Source: Edaphobacter sp. 12200R-103 (GTDB lineage Bacteria > Acidobacteriota > Terriglobia > Terriglobales > Acidobacteriaceae). Taken from it: a DNA stretch of 64,000 nucleotides. The position numbers were made by a program, and so were the translations under genes. The stretch is taken from positions 3,596,001 through 3,660,000 of the forward strand of contig NZ_CP048114.1 in NCBI RefSeq assembly GCF_010093025.1, read 5' to 3'. The notes under the pieces were generated by a model that saw only the letters and a program-made list of their open reading frames with translations, was not told the DNA's origin and made no database searches. Positions 54,614-63,807 of the stretch are shown here, in pieces (position 1 is the first letter of the stretch; every line of letters starts with the position of its first letter).

Positions 54614-57600
54614 TTAGAAGTTGATCTTGGCGGCAAACTGCATCAGGCGCTGATTGGTATTGGCGGCTACGCTATTGATGACTCCGAAGGTGGCGGGCGA
54701 GGTGATCGTCGTTCCGGGAGTTCCAAGTGTGGGATGGTTGGCCACGTTGAAGCTCTCGGCCCGGAAGGTGAGGTTCATCTCGTGATAGATGGGGAAGGTG
54801 CGGAAGACGGAGGCGTCGAGGTTCCACAGCCTCTGCGTACGCAGCATATTGCGGCTGGAGTTACCGTAGGTTCCACTGGCCGGGATCGCGAAGGCGGCGG
54901 TATCGAACCACTTTGCCGCTGACGCATGTTCAAGATGAGGATCGCCGACAACGTTGGCGCGTTCGTAGGTGCTTCCATTGCCGACGTTGGCGATGTCGCC
55001 AGCAGCATTGATGGTGAAGGGCTGACCGGAGCGAGCCGTGAAGATGAAGTTCACCTGCCAGCCTCCGAGGACGAAATCGGCAAAGCTGTTGCCCGTGTAG
55101 AAGCGCCGTCCCTTGCCGAAGGGTAGTTCGCCGTTCATTCCTACAGAGAGCATGTGAGGAATGTCGTAGGCGGCGACCGAGCGGCTTCCGCGCAGGTCGT
55201 AGCGGTTCTGCAGGCCGTTGCCTTCTACGCCGAACCAGCCGGACTGGCCGGAGTCGATGGCCTTGCTCCACGTATATGCGACGGTGTAGCCCAGCCCGTT
55301 GCGGAACTGGCGCAGCAGCGATGCCTGCAAGCCGTTGTAGCTGGCGTTTCCGTTGGACGAATCCCATCGGTTGGGGACCGTGTAGGGGAAGGGCTGTCCG
55401 GCAGTCCCGGCGGCGCGGCGGGCAGCGAAGGAGGCTCCCGGACCGGGCTGGCCGATGTTGGTGTAGCCGCCGATGTCCGTGCGGTGGCTTTGCGAGCCCA
55501 CGTAGTTGACCGACAGGACCGTATTGTTGGTCAGTTGCTGCTCGAAGCCGATGTTCCACTGCTCGGAGTAGGGGTTCTTGATGTTGGGATCGACGAAGTA
55601 GTTGACGTTGGTCGCATCGAAGGGCGTGGCTGCGGGCTGCGAGCCGGAGCTCGATCCGAAGGGATTCTGCGAGGGAGTGTAGGTGTTGCCCGGAGTATTG
55701 GTGTTGTCGAGCGCGCGCGTGCCTACGTCTGGCCATGAGCCCTGGTAGTTCTGCGGGAGCTGGATGACGGTCGACCAGTTGTCGTAGTTAATGCCGAAGC
55801 CGGCGCGGAAGGCGAGTTTGGGATTGATTGCCCATGCCAGACCAAAGCGCGGGCCGACGTTCGTCTTTGTGCCGCGCATGATCTTGCGATTGGGGGAGAT
55901 CACAACGTTGGCAGGCAGTGTGGCCGAGGGCAGGCAGGGAGCGTGTCCACGGTCGGAGCAGAGCGGCGGCGCCACCTGGATGATGTACTTGCCGGTGGCG
56001 AAGTCGAAGTCGCCGGTCTCGATGGATCCCTGCTGCCCAATCGTTGCGTCAGTGCCGTACTGCGGAATGACGGTGCGGTCGTAGCGGACGCCCACGTTGA
56101 TGGTTACGGTCGGCGTCATCTTGAACGAGTCCTGTATAAACGCTGATGCAATGCCGCCCGGCCGCTCCGTAATCAGCACGTTGCGGAAGTTGAAGTTCGA
56201 GGGAAAGTTCAACAGGTAGCTGGCAAGACCGTTGCCGGACTGGGTCGACTGACGGCTGGGAACGGTCGAGCCGGGGTTTCCGGCGAAGTTGCCGGTCGAG
56301 GCTCCATTGAAGGTAATGGAGCCGCTGCGCTGGTACTGCTCGAAGTTGGCCTGGTCCCAGCCACCTCCCCAGGTGATCTGGTGGCGACCGACAGTGTGAA
56401 TGACCTGACCCTTGTACTCGTGGATGCTGGAGAGGTTTTTGGAGGGTGTGCTGTTTTCGCCGCCATTGTAGTAGCCGGTGATGGAGATGGAGGGGAACAG
56501 GGAGACGCCGCCGACGAAGTTCGAAAAGGAGCTGTCGACCCCGTAGGTGCTGAGGAGATCGGCATTAGGAATATCGAAGCGCGTGTCGGGGTTATAGCCG
56601 ACGTGCGTGCGACCGTATTGAACCTGCATGCTGGTGCTGGTGCTGAAGATGTGCATCCAGCTAGCGCCGTACTGCTCGGCCGGAAGGTCGGTGGTGGTGA
56701 GCAGGTGGGGAACGTTGCCTGGTTGCACCGTGTTCATCCTGATGCCGCTGTAACGGAAGAAGATGAAATCCTTGTCGCGGACGTGCTGGTCGATGCGAGC
56801 GCTGTAGTTATGGCTGGTCTGCCGGGTTGGCGTGGTGATGACGCCGTTGTACTGCGTTGGCGCGAAGCCGGGCACATTGACCGGAGCTGAGAAGATCTTG
56901 TGGACCAGGGCGACAGAACGAGGATCTATCCTGGACACCGGAATCTGGTTCCCGACAAAGGCCGGACGGTTGGAGGCTGTATTCGCGACGGTTGGATCGT
57001 AGAGCTGACAGGCAGATGTGCTGGTCGCAGTTTTGTCGGAGCAGCCTGTTACGCCAGTTGTGGCCGTGCTGAAGTCTGCGACGGAAAGATCCTGCGGGCC
57101 GCCCCACGTGCTCTCGCCCAGTTGCGCCGCCGTAGGCTGCAGGAAGTAGATTCCGTTGCCCTTGCTATAGCGCGTTCCCTCATAGGAGAAAAAGATGAAG
57201 GTCTTGTTATGGCCGTCATAGATCTTTGGGATGCTCAGCGGACCTCCGAACACTCCGCCGAACTGGTTGAGGTGGTAGGCCGAAAGAGCGGCGAACCGGG
57301 GACGCGCGTCGAAGGCGTTGTTGCGGATGTATTCCCATAGCGCGCCGTGGTACGCATTGGTGCCGGATTTGGTGGCGACGTTCACGACGCCGCCAGTTAC
57401 CTGGCCGTACTGCGCGTCGTTGTGTGAGTTGACCTTGAACTCCTGGATGGAATCGACGACCGGGGCAACCGCGTAGGTGTTGTACCAGGCGTTGTTATCG
57501 TTCATGCCGTCGACCAGGTACAGGTTGGAACGGTTCGGCTGCCCGTTGATGGAAGGGAACGAGAACGTTGAGCCCGCTGTCACCGCCGTGTTGCCGCCGC

Positions 57601-58141
57601 TGGAGTTCTGGCCGACCGACACGGGGGTAGCGCCAGGCGTGAGGGTGAGCAACTGGGTGAAGTTGCGGCCGTTGAGAGGAAGGTCCTGGACCTTCTTCTG
57701 CTCCATCACGGTGCCAAGCTGTGAGGTAGCGCTCTCAATTTGCACGCCTTCGGCCTCAACCTCGACGGCGACCTTGACGTCACCTGCGCGAAGGGTTGAG
57801 TTGAGGGCGATGACCTGGTCTACTCCCACGTCGAAGGCGTTGATCTGCTCGGTCTGGAACGAAGGTGCGGAGACGCGGACCGTATAGCGTCCGGGAGCGA
57901 CGGAGGGGAAGGCATAGTTGCCGCCGTCGTTGGTCAACGTGCTGCGCTCGACGGAGGTGGCGGTGTTTTGAAGCACGACAACCGCTTTGGGGATGGCGGC
58001 GCCGGTATTGTCCTTGACGGTTCCATTTACCGCCGCTGACGACAGTTGGGCGAGAACGGAGACGGGGGGCAGGACCATCGTGAGAAGGGGGAGGACGATG
58101 CGGGGAAGCGTTCTGACACACCGAGGAAGAGTGTTCTGCAT
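54614..58141 (-). CDS. TonB-dependent receptor with carboxypeptidase-regulatory-like domain (Oar-like)
   Basis: A large outer-membrane protein of 1175 residues. Signal peptide (TLPRIVLPLLTMVLPPVSVL), then a carboxypeptidase-regulatory-like beta-sandwich (AAVNGTVKDNTGAAIPKAVV), then the plug (KVQDLPLNGRNFTQLLTLTP and SVNGQPN-type segment) and a long beta-barrel ending in a hydrophobic strand with terminal Phe (FAAKINF). This architecture is common in acidobacteria and is thought to import polymers or large substrates; the ligand is unknown. ATG at 58141 is chosen, with a GTG just upstream. Monocistronic, with its own terminator. Confidence 0.93.
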   Translation of the reverse strand: MQNTLPRCVRTLPRIVLPLLTMVLPPVSVLAQLSSAAVNGTVKDNTGAAIPKAVVVLQNTATSVERSTLTNDGGNYAFPSVAPGRYTVRVSAPSFQTEQINAFDVGVDQVIALNSTLRAGDVKVAVEVEAEGVQIESATSQLGTVMEQKKVQDLPLNGRNFTQLLTLTPGATPVSVGQNSSGGNTAVTAGSTFSFPSINGQPNRSNLYLVDGMNDNNAWYNTYAVAPVVDSIQEFKVNSHNDAQYGQVTGGVVNVATKSGTNAYHGALWEYIRNNAFDARPRFAALSAYHLNQFGGVFGGPLSIPKIYDGHNKTFIFFSYEGTRYSKGNGIYFLQPTAAQLGESTWGGPQDLSVADFSTATTGVTGCSDKTATSTSACQLYDPTVANTASNRPAFVGNQIPVSRIDPRSVALVHKIFSAPVNVPGFAPTQYNGVITTPTRQTSHNYSARIDQHVRDKDFIFFRYSGIRMNTVQPGNVPHLLTTTDLPAEQYGASWMHIFSTSTSMQVQYGRTHVGYNPDTRFDIPNADLLSTYGVDSSFSNFVGGVSLFPSISITGYYNGGENSTPSKNLSSIHEYKGQVIHTVGRHQITWGGGWDQANFEQYQRSGSITFNGASTGNFAGNPGSTVPSRQSTQSGNGLASYLLNFPSNFNFRNVLITERPGGIASAFIQDSFKMTPTVTINVGVRYDRTVIPQYGTDATIGQQGSIETGDFDFATGKYIIQVAPPLCSDRGHAPCLPSATLPANVVISPNRKIMRGTKTNVGPRFGLAWAINPKLAFRAGFGINYDNWSTVIQLPQNYQGSWPDVGTRALDNTNTPGNTYTPSQNPFGSSSGSQPAATPFDATNVNYFVDPNIKNPYSEQWNIGFEQQLTNNTVLSVNYVGSQSHRTDIGGYTNIGQPGPGASFAARRAAGTAGQPFPYTVPNRWDSSNGNASYNGLQASLLRQFRNGLGYTVAYTWSKAIDSGQSGWFGVEGNGLQNRYDLRGSRSVAAYDIPHMLSVGMNGELPFGKGRRFYTGNSFADFVLGGWQVNFIFTARSGQPFTINAAGDIANVGNGSTYERANVVGDPHLEHASAAKWFDTAAFAIPASGTYGNSSRNMLRTQRLWNLDASVFRTFPIYHEMNLTFRAESFNVANHPTLGTPGTTITSPATFGVINSVAANTNQRLMQFAAKINF

Positions 58142-58328
58142 AGGTTGGGGCACCTTTCCACTGACGGAGAGCAATATTCGCAGATGAAAATCGCCCCAAA
58201 GGTTAGGGAAGGCAGGGTAGAGCTGTCAACAGAAGATTTCGCTTGTAAGAAATATGTTTTACGGATGAAGGACAAATTTGGACCGCCCGGAGCTTTCCCC
58301 GGCAGGGATCGAGCGCTCGCCGGTATCG

Positions 58329-60008
58329 TCAGCGCCTTGCGGCATCGAACGGAAGAAAGATCGCGAAGATTGTGCCATGGCGGGTTGGCGACTGGCTGGA
58401 GCGAAGCCGAATCGTGCCACGATGGCGGGTGATGATCTCTCTGCTGATCCAGAGGCCGAGGCCGGTGCCGATGTTTCCCTTGGTGGTGAAAAAGGGCTCA
58501 AAGATGCGCTGAGCCGTATCCTTTGCGATACCGGAGCCGGTATCGGCGACGGTAAAGACGACGCCGCGCTCCCCTGTCGACCAATTGGTACCCTCCCGGG
58601 TGCGAAGGAAAAGGTCTCCGGGAGTCGAGCTCATTGCATCGAGCGCGTTCGCGATCAGGTTCGCGAGCACTTGACGGATTTCGCCATCGAAGCATCGAAC
58701 GGAGCGCTCAGCCCGCATTCGCGTAGAGACCTGCGCGGGAGAGTTGCGTAAACGTCCGTGATAGACGTTGAGCGTCTCATCGACGAGCGCCGCGGTATCG
58801 ATCTCCTGGGGACTGTTGGCCTGGCGGTGAAAACGAAGGGTCTGCGCGGCGATGACGGAGATGCGTTGCAACTCGGCGTCGGCGGTTTGAAGAAGATCGT
58901 GAACCTCATCGAGTGAGCCTGAGTGCTGCGCCAGATAGAGAAGGTTGGTGACGGCCTCCAGGGGATTGTTGATCTCGTGAGCGATGGAGGCAGCCAGCCT
59001 GCCGACAGCAGCGAGCTTTTCGGTTTGGATCAGTGCCTTCTCTGCCTTCTTCTGTTGCGTGATCTCAAGCGAGGCTGCAGTGATCCCCTGCATGGCTCCA
59101 TCCGGACCATAGACGGGAAAGTAGCTGACCGTCCAGTAACGATGGTCGGCCGGATCTGTAACGAGAGTTCCTTCGAGGGGATAGTTCACGACAGGCTCGC
59201 CGCGGGCGACCTGGTCAAACAGTTCGCGGAGAACGGGAATGTGTGACATCTGTGTGAGCGTTTTGCCTACGACCTGGGAGGGTTTAAGACCAAAGAAGGC
59301 AGCCTGGTTGTCGTTGAGACGAAGGTAGTGATAATCGTCGAGATCGAAATAGGCCAGGCCGATGGGCGCGGTGTCGTAGATGGTCTGCAGCTCCGCATGC
59401 TGCCGCTCGCTCTCGATGGACCTGCGGCGCAGCTCTTCACGGTCGGCTTCAAGAGCGCGGAGCGCGCGTGCGCGTTCTATGGACTCCCAGCAGCGCGCTG
59501 CGATCGAAGCGACGAGTGTGACCTCCTGCTTGTGCCAACGGCGCGGTTCCATGGTGTGAACCGCGAGGATGGCAGTGAGTCGCCCTTCCTTCATCAGCGG
59601 GTAAGAGATGGTCGCCCGTACGCCGGCTGCACGAAAGGCTTCGATTCCTGAGGCGCAGCCAGGATCGGTCTCGGTATCCTCAACGATGAAAGGTTTACTA
59701 GCAGTAAGCAGGTCGTAAGCAGCGCTGGAGAATTGACGCAGCGTGTAGCTGCCGACCATCGACGGCAGGCCATCGATGAAGTTGCCGATAACGACCAGAG
59801 TATCTTGATCGAGTTCAACCTCTGCGTAGGCGCAACGGTTCACGCGGAGGTGGCGGCCCAGAAGAGTGGCGGCGCTAAAGGTGATCTCGGTGGGGTCGGT
59901 GGCGGTGCGAGTGGTGGCGTCGATCTGCATGAGCACGTTCTCACGTTCGCGCATGAATTCGATCTCGCGCTGAAGCTCCGTGATCTGCGTTTGAAAATCC
60001 GTGGTCAT
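58329..60008 (-). CDS. GAF-PAS hybrid sensor histidine kinase
   Basis: A 559-residue cytoplasmic kinase without transmembrane helices. A coiled-coil start (QITELQREIEFMRERENVLM) leads into a GAF domain (about residues 20-190: VNRCAYAEVELDQD, RATISYPLMKEGRL), a PAS domain (ELQTIYDTAPIGLAYFDLDD), HisKA with SIAHEINNPLEAVTNLLYL (phospho-His), and HATPase with NLIANALDAM, DTGSGIAKDTAQRIFEPF and GTGLGLWISREI. No response regulator adjoins. ATG at 60008 is chosen because the coiled coil starts there. Signal unknown; a chromophore or metabolite in GAF is possible. Confidence 0.9.
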   Translation of the reverse strand: MTTDFQTQITELQREIEFMRERENVLMQIDATTRTATDPTEITFSAATLLGRHLRVNRCAYAEVELDQDTLVVIGNFIDGLPSMVGSYTLRQFSSAAYDLLTASKPFIVEDTETDPGCASGIEAFRAAGVRATISYPLMKEGRLTAILAVHTMEPRRWHKQEVTLVASIAARCWESIERARALRALEADREELRRRSIESERQHAELQTIYDTAPIGLAYFDLDDYHYLRLNDNQAAFFGLKPSQVVGKTLTQMSHIPVLRELFDQVARGEPVVNYPLEGTLVTDPADHRYWTVSYFPVYGPDGAMQGITAASLEITQQKKAEKALIQTEKLAAVGRLAASIAHEINNPLEAVTNLLYLAQHSGSLDEVHDLLQTADAELQRISVIAAQTLRFHRQANSPQEIDTAALVDETLNVYHGRLRNSPAQVSTRMRAERSVRCFDGEIRQVLANLIANALDAMSSTPGDLFLRTREGTNWSTGERGVVFTVADTGSGIAKDTAQRIFEPFFTTKGNIGTGLGLWISREIITRHRGTIRLRSSQSPTRHGTIFAIFLPFDAARR

Positions 60009-60181
60009 GACAGAGAAGTTAGATGCTGGAGAACACGGATGAGCGGTTTGTAAGGCGACAGCCTGGGAAGTCCTGATTGCTCTCAACGGTGGCTACCGAT
60101 CCTTAGAGTCGCTCTCTCTCGATGCGGCTGAGAGAGGTTTCGTCCAGGATGACTCCTCCCGGTCGAGTCAGTCAGGCGGGT

Positions 60182-61510
60182 TCAGTCGATTGCTTCTGCG
60201 GCGCTGAGCTCCTGGTTAATCTCCATGAGCGACTCGGCAGTGAGGGCGTCGGCCCGGCGGAGTTTGGGGAAGATAATGGAGGCGGAGAATGTCACGATGA
60301 CGGAAGCGATTCCGCCGAGGATCACGGCCGGGACAGCCCCCAACCAATTGGCAGTAACGCCACTCTCAAATTCCCCGAACTCGTTGGAGGCTCCAACAAA
60401 GAGCCAGTTGACGGCGCTGACGCGGCCTCGCATCTCAGGTGGCGTGGCAAGCTGCAGCATACTGGAGCGGACGACGACCGAGACCATGTCGCTCGCGCCA
60501 GTAATGATGAGCGCTACCAGGCTGAGCCAGAGGTTGCGGGAGAGTCCGAAGACGATGGTTGCCGCTCCAAAGATGGCCACGCAGATGAGCATGGTTACTC
60601 CTGCCCGCCGTTTGATGGGGCGAGCGACGAGCAGCAGGGAGACAGCGAGAGCGCCGACGCTGGGCATGGCTCGCAAAAGTCCGAGGCCGCGCGGCCCGGC
60701 GTGCAGGATGTCTTTGGCGAAGATGGGAAGCAGTGCGACCGCACCGCCGAGCATGACGGCGAAGAGGTCCAGGGAAATGGAGCCGAGCAGCAGCTTGGTT
60801 CGCCAGACGTACTCCAGACCGGCGAGCACGGTGCGTGTGCTGAAAGAGCTGGCCTTTCTTTCTATGGTATCGGGGCGCATCATTCCGACGAGGACGAGAT
60901 AACCCAGGAGCATGGTCAGGGTGAAGAGATAGACGATGGGGGCTCCACGGAGCGGGAGCAGAGTGCCGGCGAGCGGAAGGGTAAAGAGAAGGCCGCCGAC
61001 TGCGGGGCCTGACATGTTTGCGATCTGGTAGATCGTGGCTCCCCAGGTGACGGCGTTGACGAAGTGATCCTTCGGCACGAGGCTGGGGAGCAGTGCGCTG
61101 GAAGCGGGACCGCTGAAGGCCCGGCCCATACCGATTCCGACCAGCACAGCGTAGATGGGCCAGACGCGGTGGCCAGCGAGGGCCCACGGATGGAGGGAGA
61201 GCCAGAGCAGTATGCTGGTGCAGACTGCCTGCAGGCCATAGCACAGCAGGATGATCCTGCGGCGATCGTAGCGGTCGGCAGTGTGTCCGGCGGCGAGCAT
61301 GAAGATAAGGCCGGGGAGGAAGAGCGAGAGGCCAGTCAGTCCGAGGTCGAGTGCGGAGTTCGTGATCTGGTAGACCTGCCAGGCGACGGCGAGCGACTGC
61401 GCCTCAGCGCCAATAACCGCCAGGAGTCTTGCGCTCTGGTAGAGACGGAAATTACGCGAACGAAAGGCATCCCCCGCCCGCGCGGAAGATCGACTGTCAC
61501 CATCAGCCAT
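60182..61510 (-). CDS. MFS transporter, EntS-like exporter
   Basis: A 442-residue protein with 12 predicted transmembrane helices. Motifs of the drug/siderophore export branch are present: FRLYQSARLLAVIGAEAQSL, VAWQVYQITNSALDLGLTGL, GHTADRYDRRRIILL (motif A) and GIGMGRAFSGPASSALLPSL. Substrate is unknown; EntS relatives export enterobactin-like siderophores. ATG at 61510. No adjacent biosynthetic gene supports a specific substrate. Confidence 0.88.
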   Translation of the reverse strand: MADGDSRSSARAGDAFRSRNFRLYQSARLLAVIGAEAQSLAVAWQVYQITNSALDLGLTGLSLFLPGLIFMLAAGHTADRYDRRRIILLCYGLQAVCTSILLWLSLHPWALAGHRVWPIYAVLVGIGMGRAFSGPASSALLPSLVPKDHFVNAVTWGATIYQIANMSGPAVGGLLFTLPLAGTLLPLRGAPIVYLFTLTMLLGYLVLVGMMRPDTIERKASSFSTRTVLAGLEYVWRTKLLLGSISLDLFAVMLGGAVALLPIFAKDILHAGPRGLGLLRAMPSVGALAVSLLLVARPIKRRAGVTMLICVAIFGAATIVFGLSRNLWLSLVALIITGASDMVSVVVRSSMLQLATPPEMRGRVSAVNWLFVGASNEFGEFESGVTANWLGAVPAVILGGIASVIVTFSASIIFPKLRRADALTAESLMEINQELSAAEAID

Positions 61511-61843
61511 GGTTCTATGCTGTCATACTTTAAGTGCAGAAACATTCCGGTCGACCTGGGCGTGGCAGAATGGCTGCATTCGGAAGAAGCGTGCATGTGA
61601 AAATTCTGCCGCAGCGGCAATCCGGAAGCAGCTTTCATGCGTCGTAGAACGGGAGTACCTTGGATGTCTATGGAGCGCCTCTGCTTCGGCGGGTGTGGTT
61701 CCTGGCGCCGGGGTTGATTCCGGCTGCACCGTTTCTTGTGTTGGCTGTACCGGGGGATTAAGCCTGCGTGGAAGCTGCCGCTACAGGCATTGCGGTTTTC
61801 GGGTGTTGGATCACCTTATTTTTGTCTTGGTAAAGAGGGCTCT
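61511..61843. other. Divergent intergenic region
   Basis: 333 bases between the MFS gene and the linker protein. No convincing ORF. It contains a short palindrome-like AGCAGCTTTCATGCG region, nothing repeated elsewhere. Presumably holds promoters for both flanking genes. Confidence 0.5.
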
Positions 61844-63640
61844 TTGCGATTTCAAACGACGAAACGGGTTCAGGGTCAGGATCCGGAGCTGGTTTTAGGA
61901 GTGCTGGAAGGCTGTCTGCGATCGCTGTCAAACGAAGTTGTACGGCAAGGCAGTCAGATTACGCTGCTCGGCCTGGGACCTTCTCCGCGAGCGATCAATC
62001 GCCGGGATACTACGGTGATCGATGTAAAGCGCGAAAACGGCGCTACTGTCATTCATGCAGACGTCCGGTTTCAGGCATCGGCCTTTCTGGGCATGGCCGC
62101 TCAGGATGTGGTGGTCAAGGAGAAGCTGGACCACATCTTCGATGACATGCTGACTCAGTTGGGGCTGTCGGGCTGGGCGAGTCCATTAGAGAAGGTCGAT
62201 GGCCCTGCGGCAACGTCTGCTAGCGTGGAGCGCCTGGCAGCGAACTCTGTCGAACCCGTGCTTGCGGCCCAGCAAACATTCGTGCAGGCATCGTCTACAG
62301 TCCCGGTGGCATCGGAAACACCCAGTGACAATCCGCCGGCAGGCGACGCGGAGCCTGCATCCGCAGGGGAACCCGGCAAGAAGGCCGAGCCGACTCGTTC
62401 GATGGCGGAATCTGATATCCCGGCTACAGCGGAAGTTCCGGTGGCCGGTGAGCCGATCCGGGAGCGCCTGCCCGTAGAGTCCGCATCCGGGTCTACCGCG
62501 TCTTCAACGACAGAGCCGGGAGCATCGCCACAAGTTCGGGTTACTGTCCTGGAAGAGGAGATTACCGTTGAAGAGAAACAGCTCCAGGCCCCAAAGGCTA
62601 TCCTAGCCCCCGAAGTGAAGCTGCCCGACACTGTCGAAGCATCGACTGCGGTAAAAACGGATTCCGGTAGGAAGGCCGATGTACCGAAGTCGGGTGCCCC
62701 AGGCGTCGCGGAAAAAACTTTAGAGGCTTCATCTAAGCCCGCAGAAGAGGCTCCGATCGCCTCTGCGGAAAACGTCAGGCCGCTTTCGGCAAACGTTGCC
62801 GCATCATCCTTCAGGCTGGAGAAATCTGCGGAAAGCAAAAAAGATACGGTGGAAGAAAAGAAGCCTGCTCTACCCGTGAAGCCCGAAGCGCCCTCACTGA
62901 AGGCTCCGTCTGCGCAGCGTGGTTCGTCTGCGATCACGCCTCTGAAGCCGGCTATGCCGCGGACGGCTGCCGTGACGAAAGCTCCTGCGCAGCCGGCGCT
63001 ATCTGCTCCGGCGAAGAATATGTTGGGTGCATCCTCTTTCGAGGACGAGCCGGAGGCGAGCTCAAAGTGGCTGAAGTGGAGCGCATGGATCGCGGCATTC
63101 ATTGTTCTGGTCGTTGCCCCTCTGGTGTGGCTCTATATGCCCAGCCATCCTGAGAGTGCAACGCCGGTGAGCCAGCCCTCCCCGGCTGCTGCTGCGCCCG
63201 CCCCCGCACCTCAGCCACCCATATTGGCAAAGCAACCGGGAGACGATCCCGACCCGGTGATGGTGATCTCGGACTGGGAGGCGGCCATGAACTCCAGGGA
63301 CGCTGACGCTCAGGCGGCCTTTTACGCCGATCCCGTGGAGAGGTATTTCCTGCGTCACAACCTGAGCCGCGATGAGGTCAAGGCCGATAAACTGGCCGCC
63401 ATCAACCGGCGCAGAGACGACTGGTCCGTGAAGATGGAGAACGTCAAGATAACCCGGGCCGACGATAACACCGCAAAGGCGAGGCTGATCAAGCACTATA
63501 CCGTCAAAGAGGACGGAAAGATGGCCTCCGAGTGGTTTGTGCCTTCGCTGCTGCTGATGACGCGCGCGAACGGCAGGTGGCAGATCACCTCCGAGCGCGA
63601 CCTTGGATGGGCAACTTCACTGGATGAACTGGATCACTAG
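61844..63640 (+). CDS. Long linker membrane protein with C-terminal NTF2-like domain
   Basis: A 598-residue protein in three parts. The N-terminal 110 residues look folded (PELVLGVLEGCLRSLSNEVV, DVKRENGATVIHADVRFQAS). About 330 residues follow that are Pro/Ala/Glu/Ser/Val/Lys-rich and low complexity. A single transmembrane helix (WSAWIAAFIVLVVAPLVWLY, about residue 440) leads into a SnoaL/NTF2-like domain (ISDWEAAMNSRDADAQAAFY, ADPVERYFLRHNLS). TTG at 61844 follows GAGGG and begins the folded part; no ATG fits. Topology (cytoplasmic N-part, linker, periplasmic C-domain) is inferred. Function unknown. Confidence 0.75.
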   Translation: MRFQTTKRVQGQDPELVLGVLEGCLRSLSNEVVRQGSQITLLGLGPSPRAINRRDTTVIDVKRENGATVIHADVRFQASAFLGMAAQDVVVKEKLDHIFDDMLTQLGLSGWASPLEKVDGPAATSASVERLAANSVEPVLAAQQTFVQASSTVPVASETPSDNPPAGDAEPASAGEPGKKAEPTRSMAESDIPATAEVPVAGEPIRERLPVESASGSTASSTTEPGASPQVRVTVLEEEITVEEKQLQAPKAILAPEVKLPDTVEASTAVKTDSGRKADVPKSGAPGVAEKTLEASSKPAEEAPIASAENVRPLSANVAASSFRLEKSAESKKDTVEEKKPALPVKPEAPSLKAPSAQRGSSAITPLKPAMPRTAAVTKAPAQPALSAPAKNMLGASSFEDEPEASSKWLKWSAWIAAFIVLVVAPLVWLYMPSHPESATPVSQPSPAAAAPAPAPQPPILAKQPGDDPDPVMVISDWEAAMNSRDADAQAAFYADPVERYFLRHNLSRDEVKADKLAAINRRRDDWSVKMENVKITRADDNTAKARLIKHYTVKEDGKMASEWFVPSLLLMTRANGRWQITSERDLGWATSLDELDH

Positions 63641-63674
63641 AGTTCGGCTCCTCTTCAGAAGCAATCATTCGGTT

Positions 63675-63774
63675 CGTCATTCTGAGCAACGCGAAGAATC
63701 CCTATATTTTGCCTCCAGCATCTATGGTGCTTCGGAGCAGGATACAGGGATACTTCACTGCGTTCAGGATGACG
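63675..63774. repeat. Family B inverted repeat, copy 4
   Basis: CGTCATTCTGAGCAACGCG, GAATCCCTATATTTTGCC, then AGGATACAGGGATAC and TTCAGGATGACGG. Similar to the copies at 31753 and 39062. Lies between the convergent linker-protein and bcp genes. Confidence 0.8.
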
Positions 63775-63807
63775 GTTTTTGACGGCACTGCCCAGGCGGA
63801 AATTGAT

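Noticed and set aside
62155..63102. 315-codon minus-strand frame opposite the linker protein
   Set aside because: Mirror image of the low-complexity linker (Ser/Ala/Gly-rich); no start or motif support.
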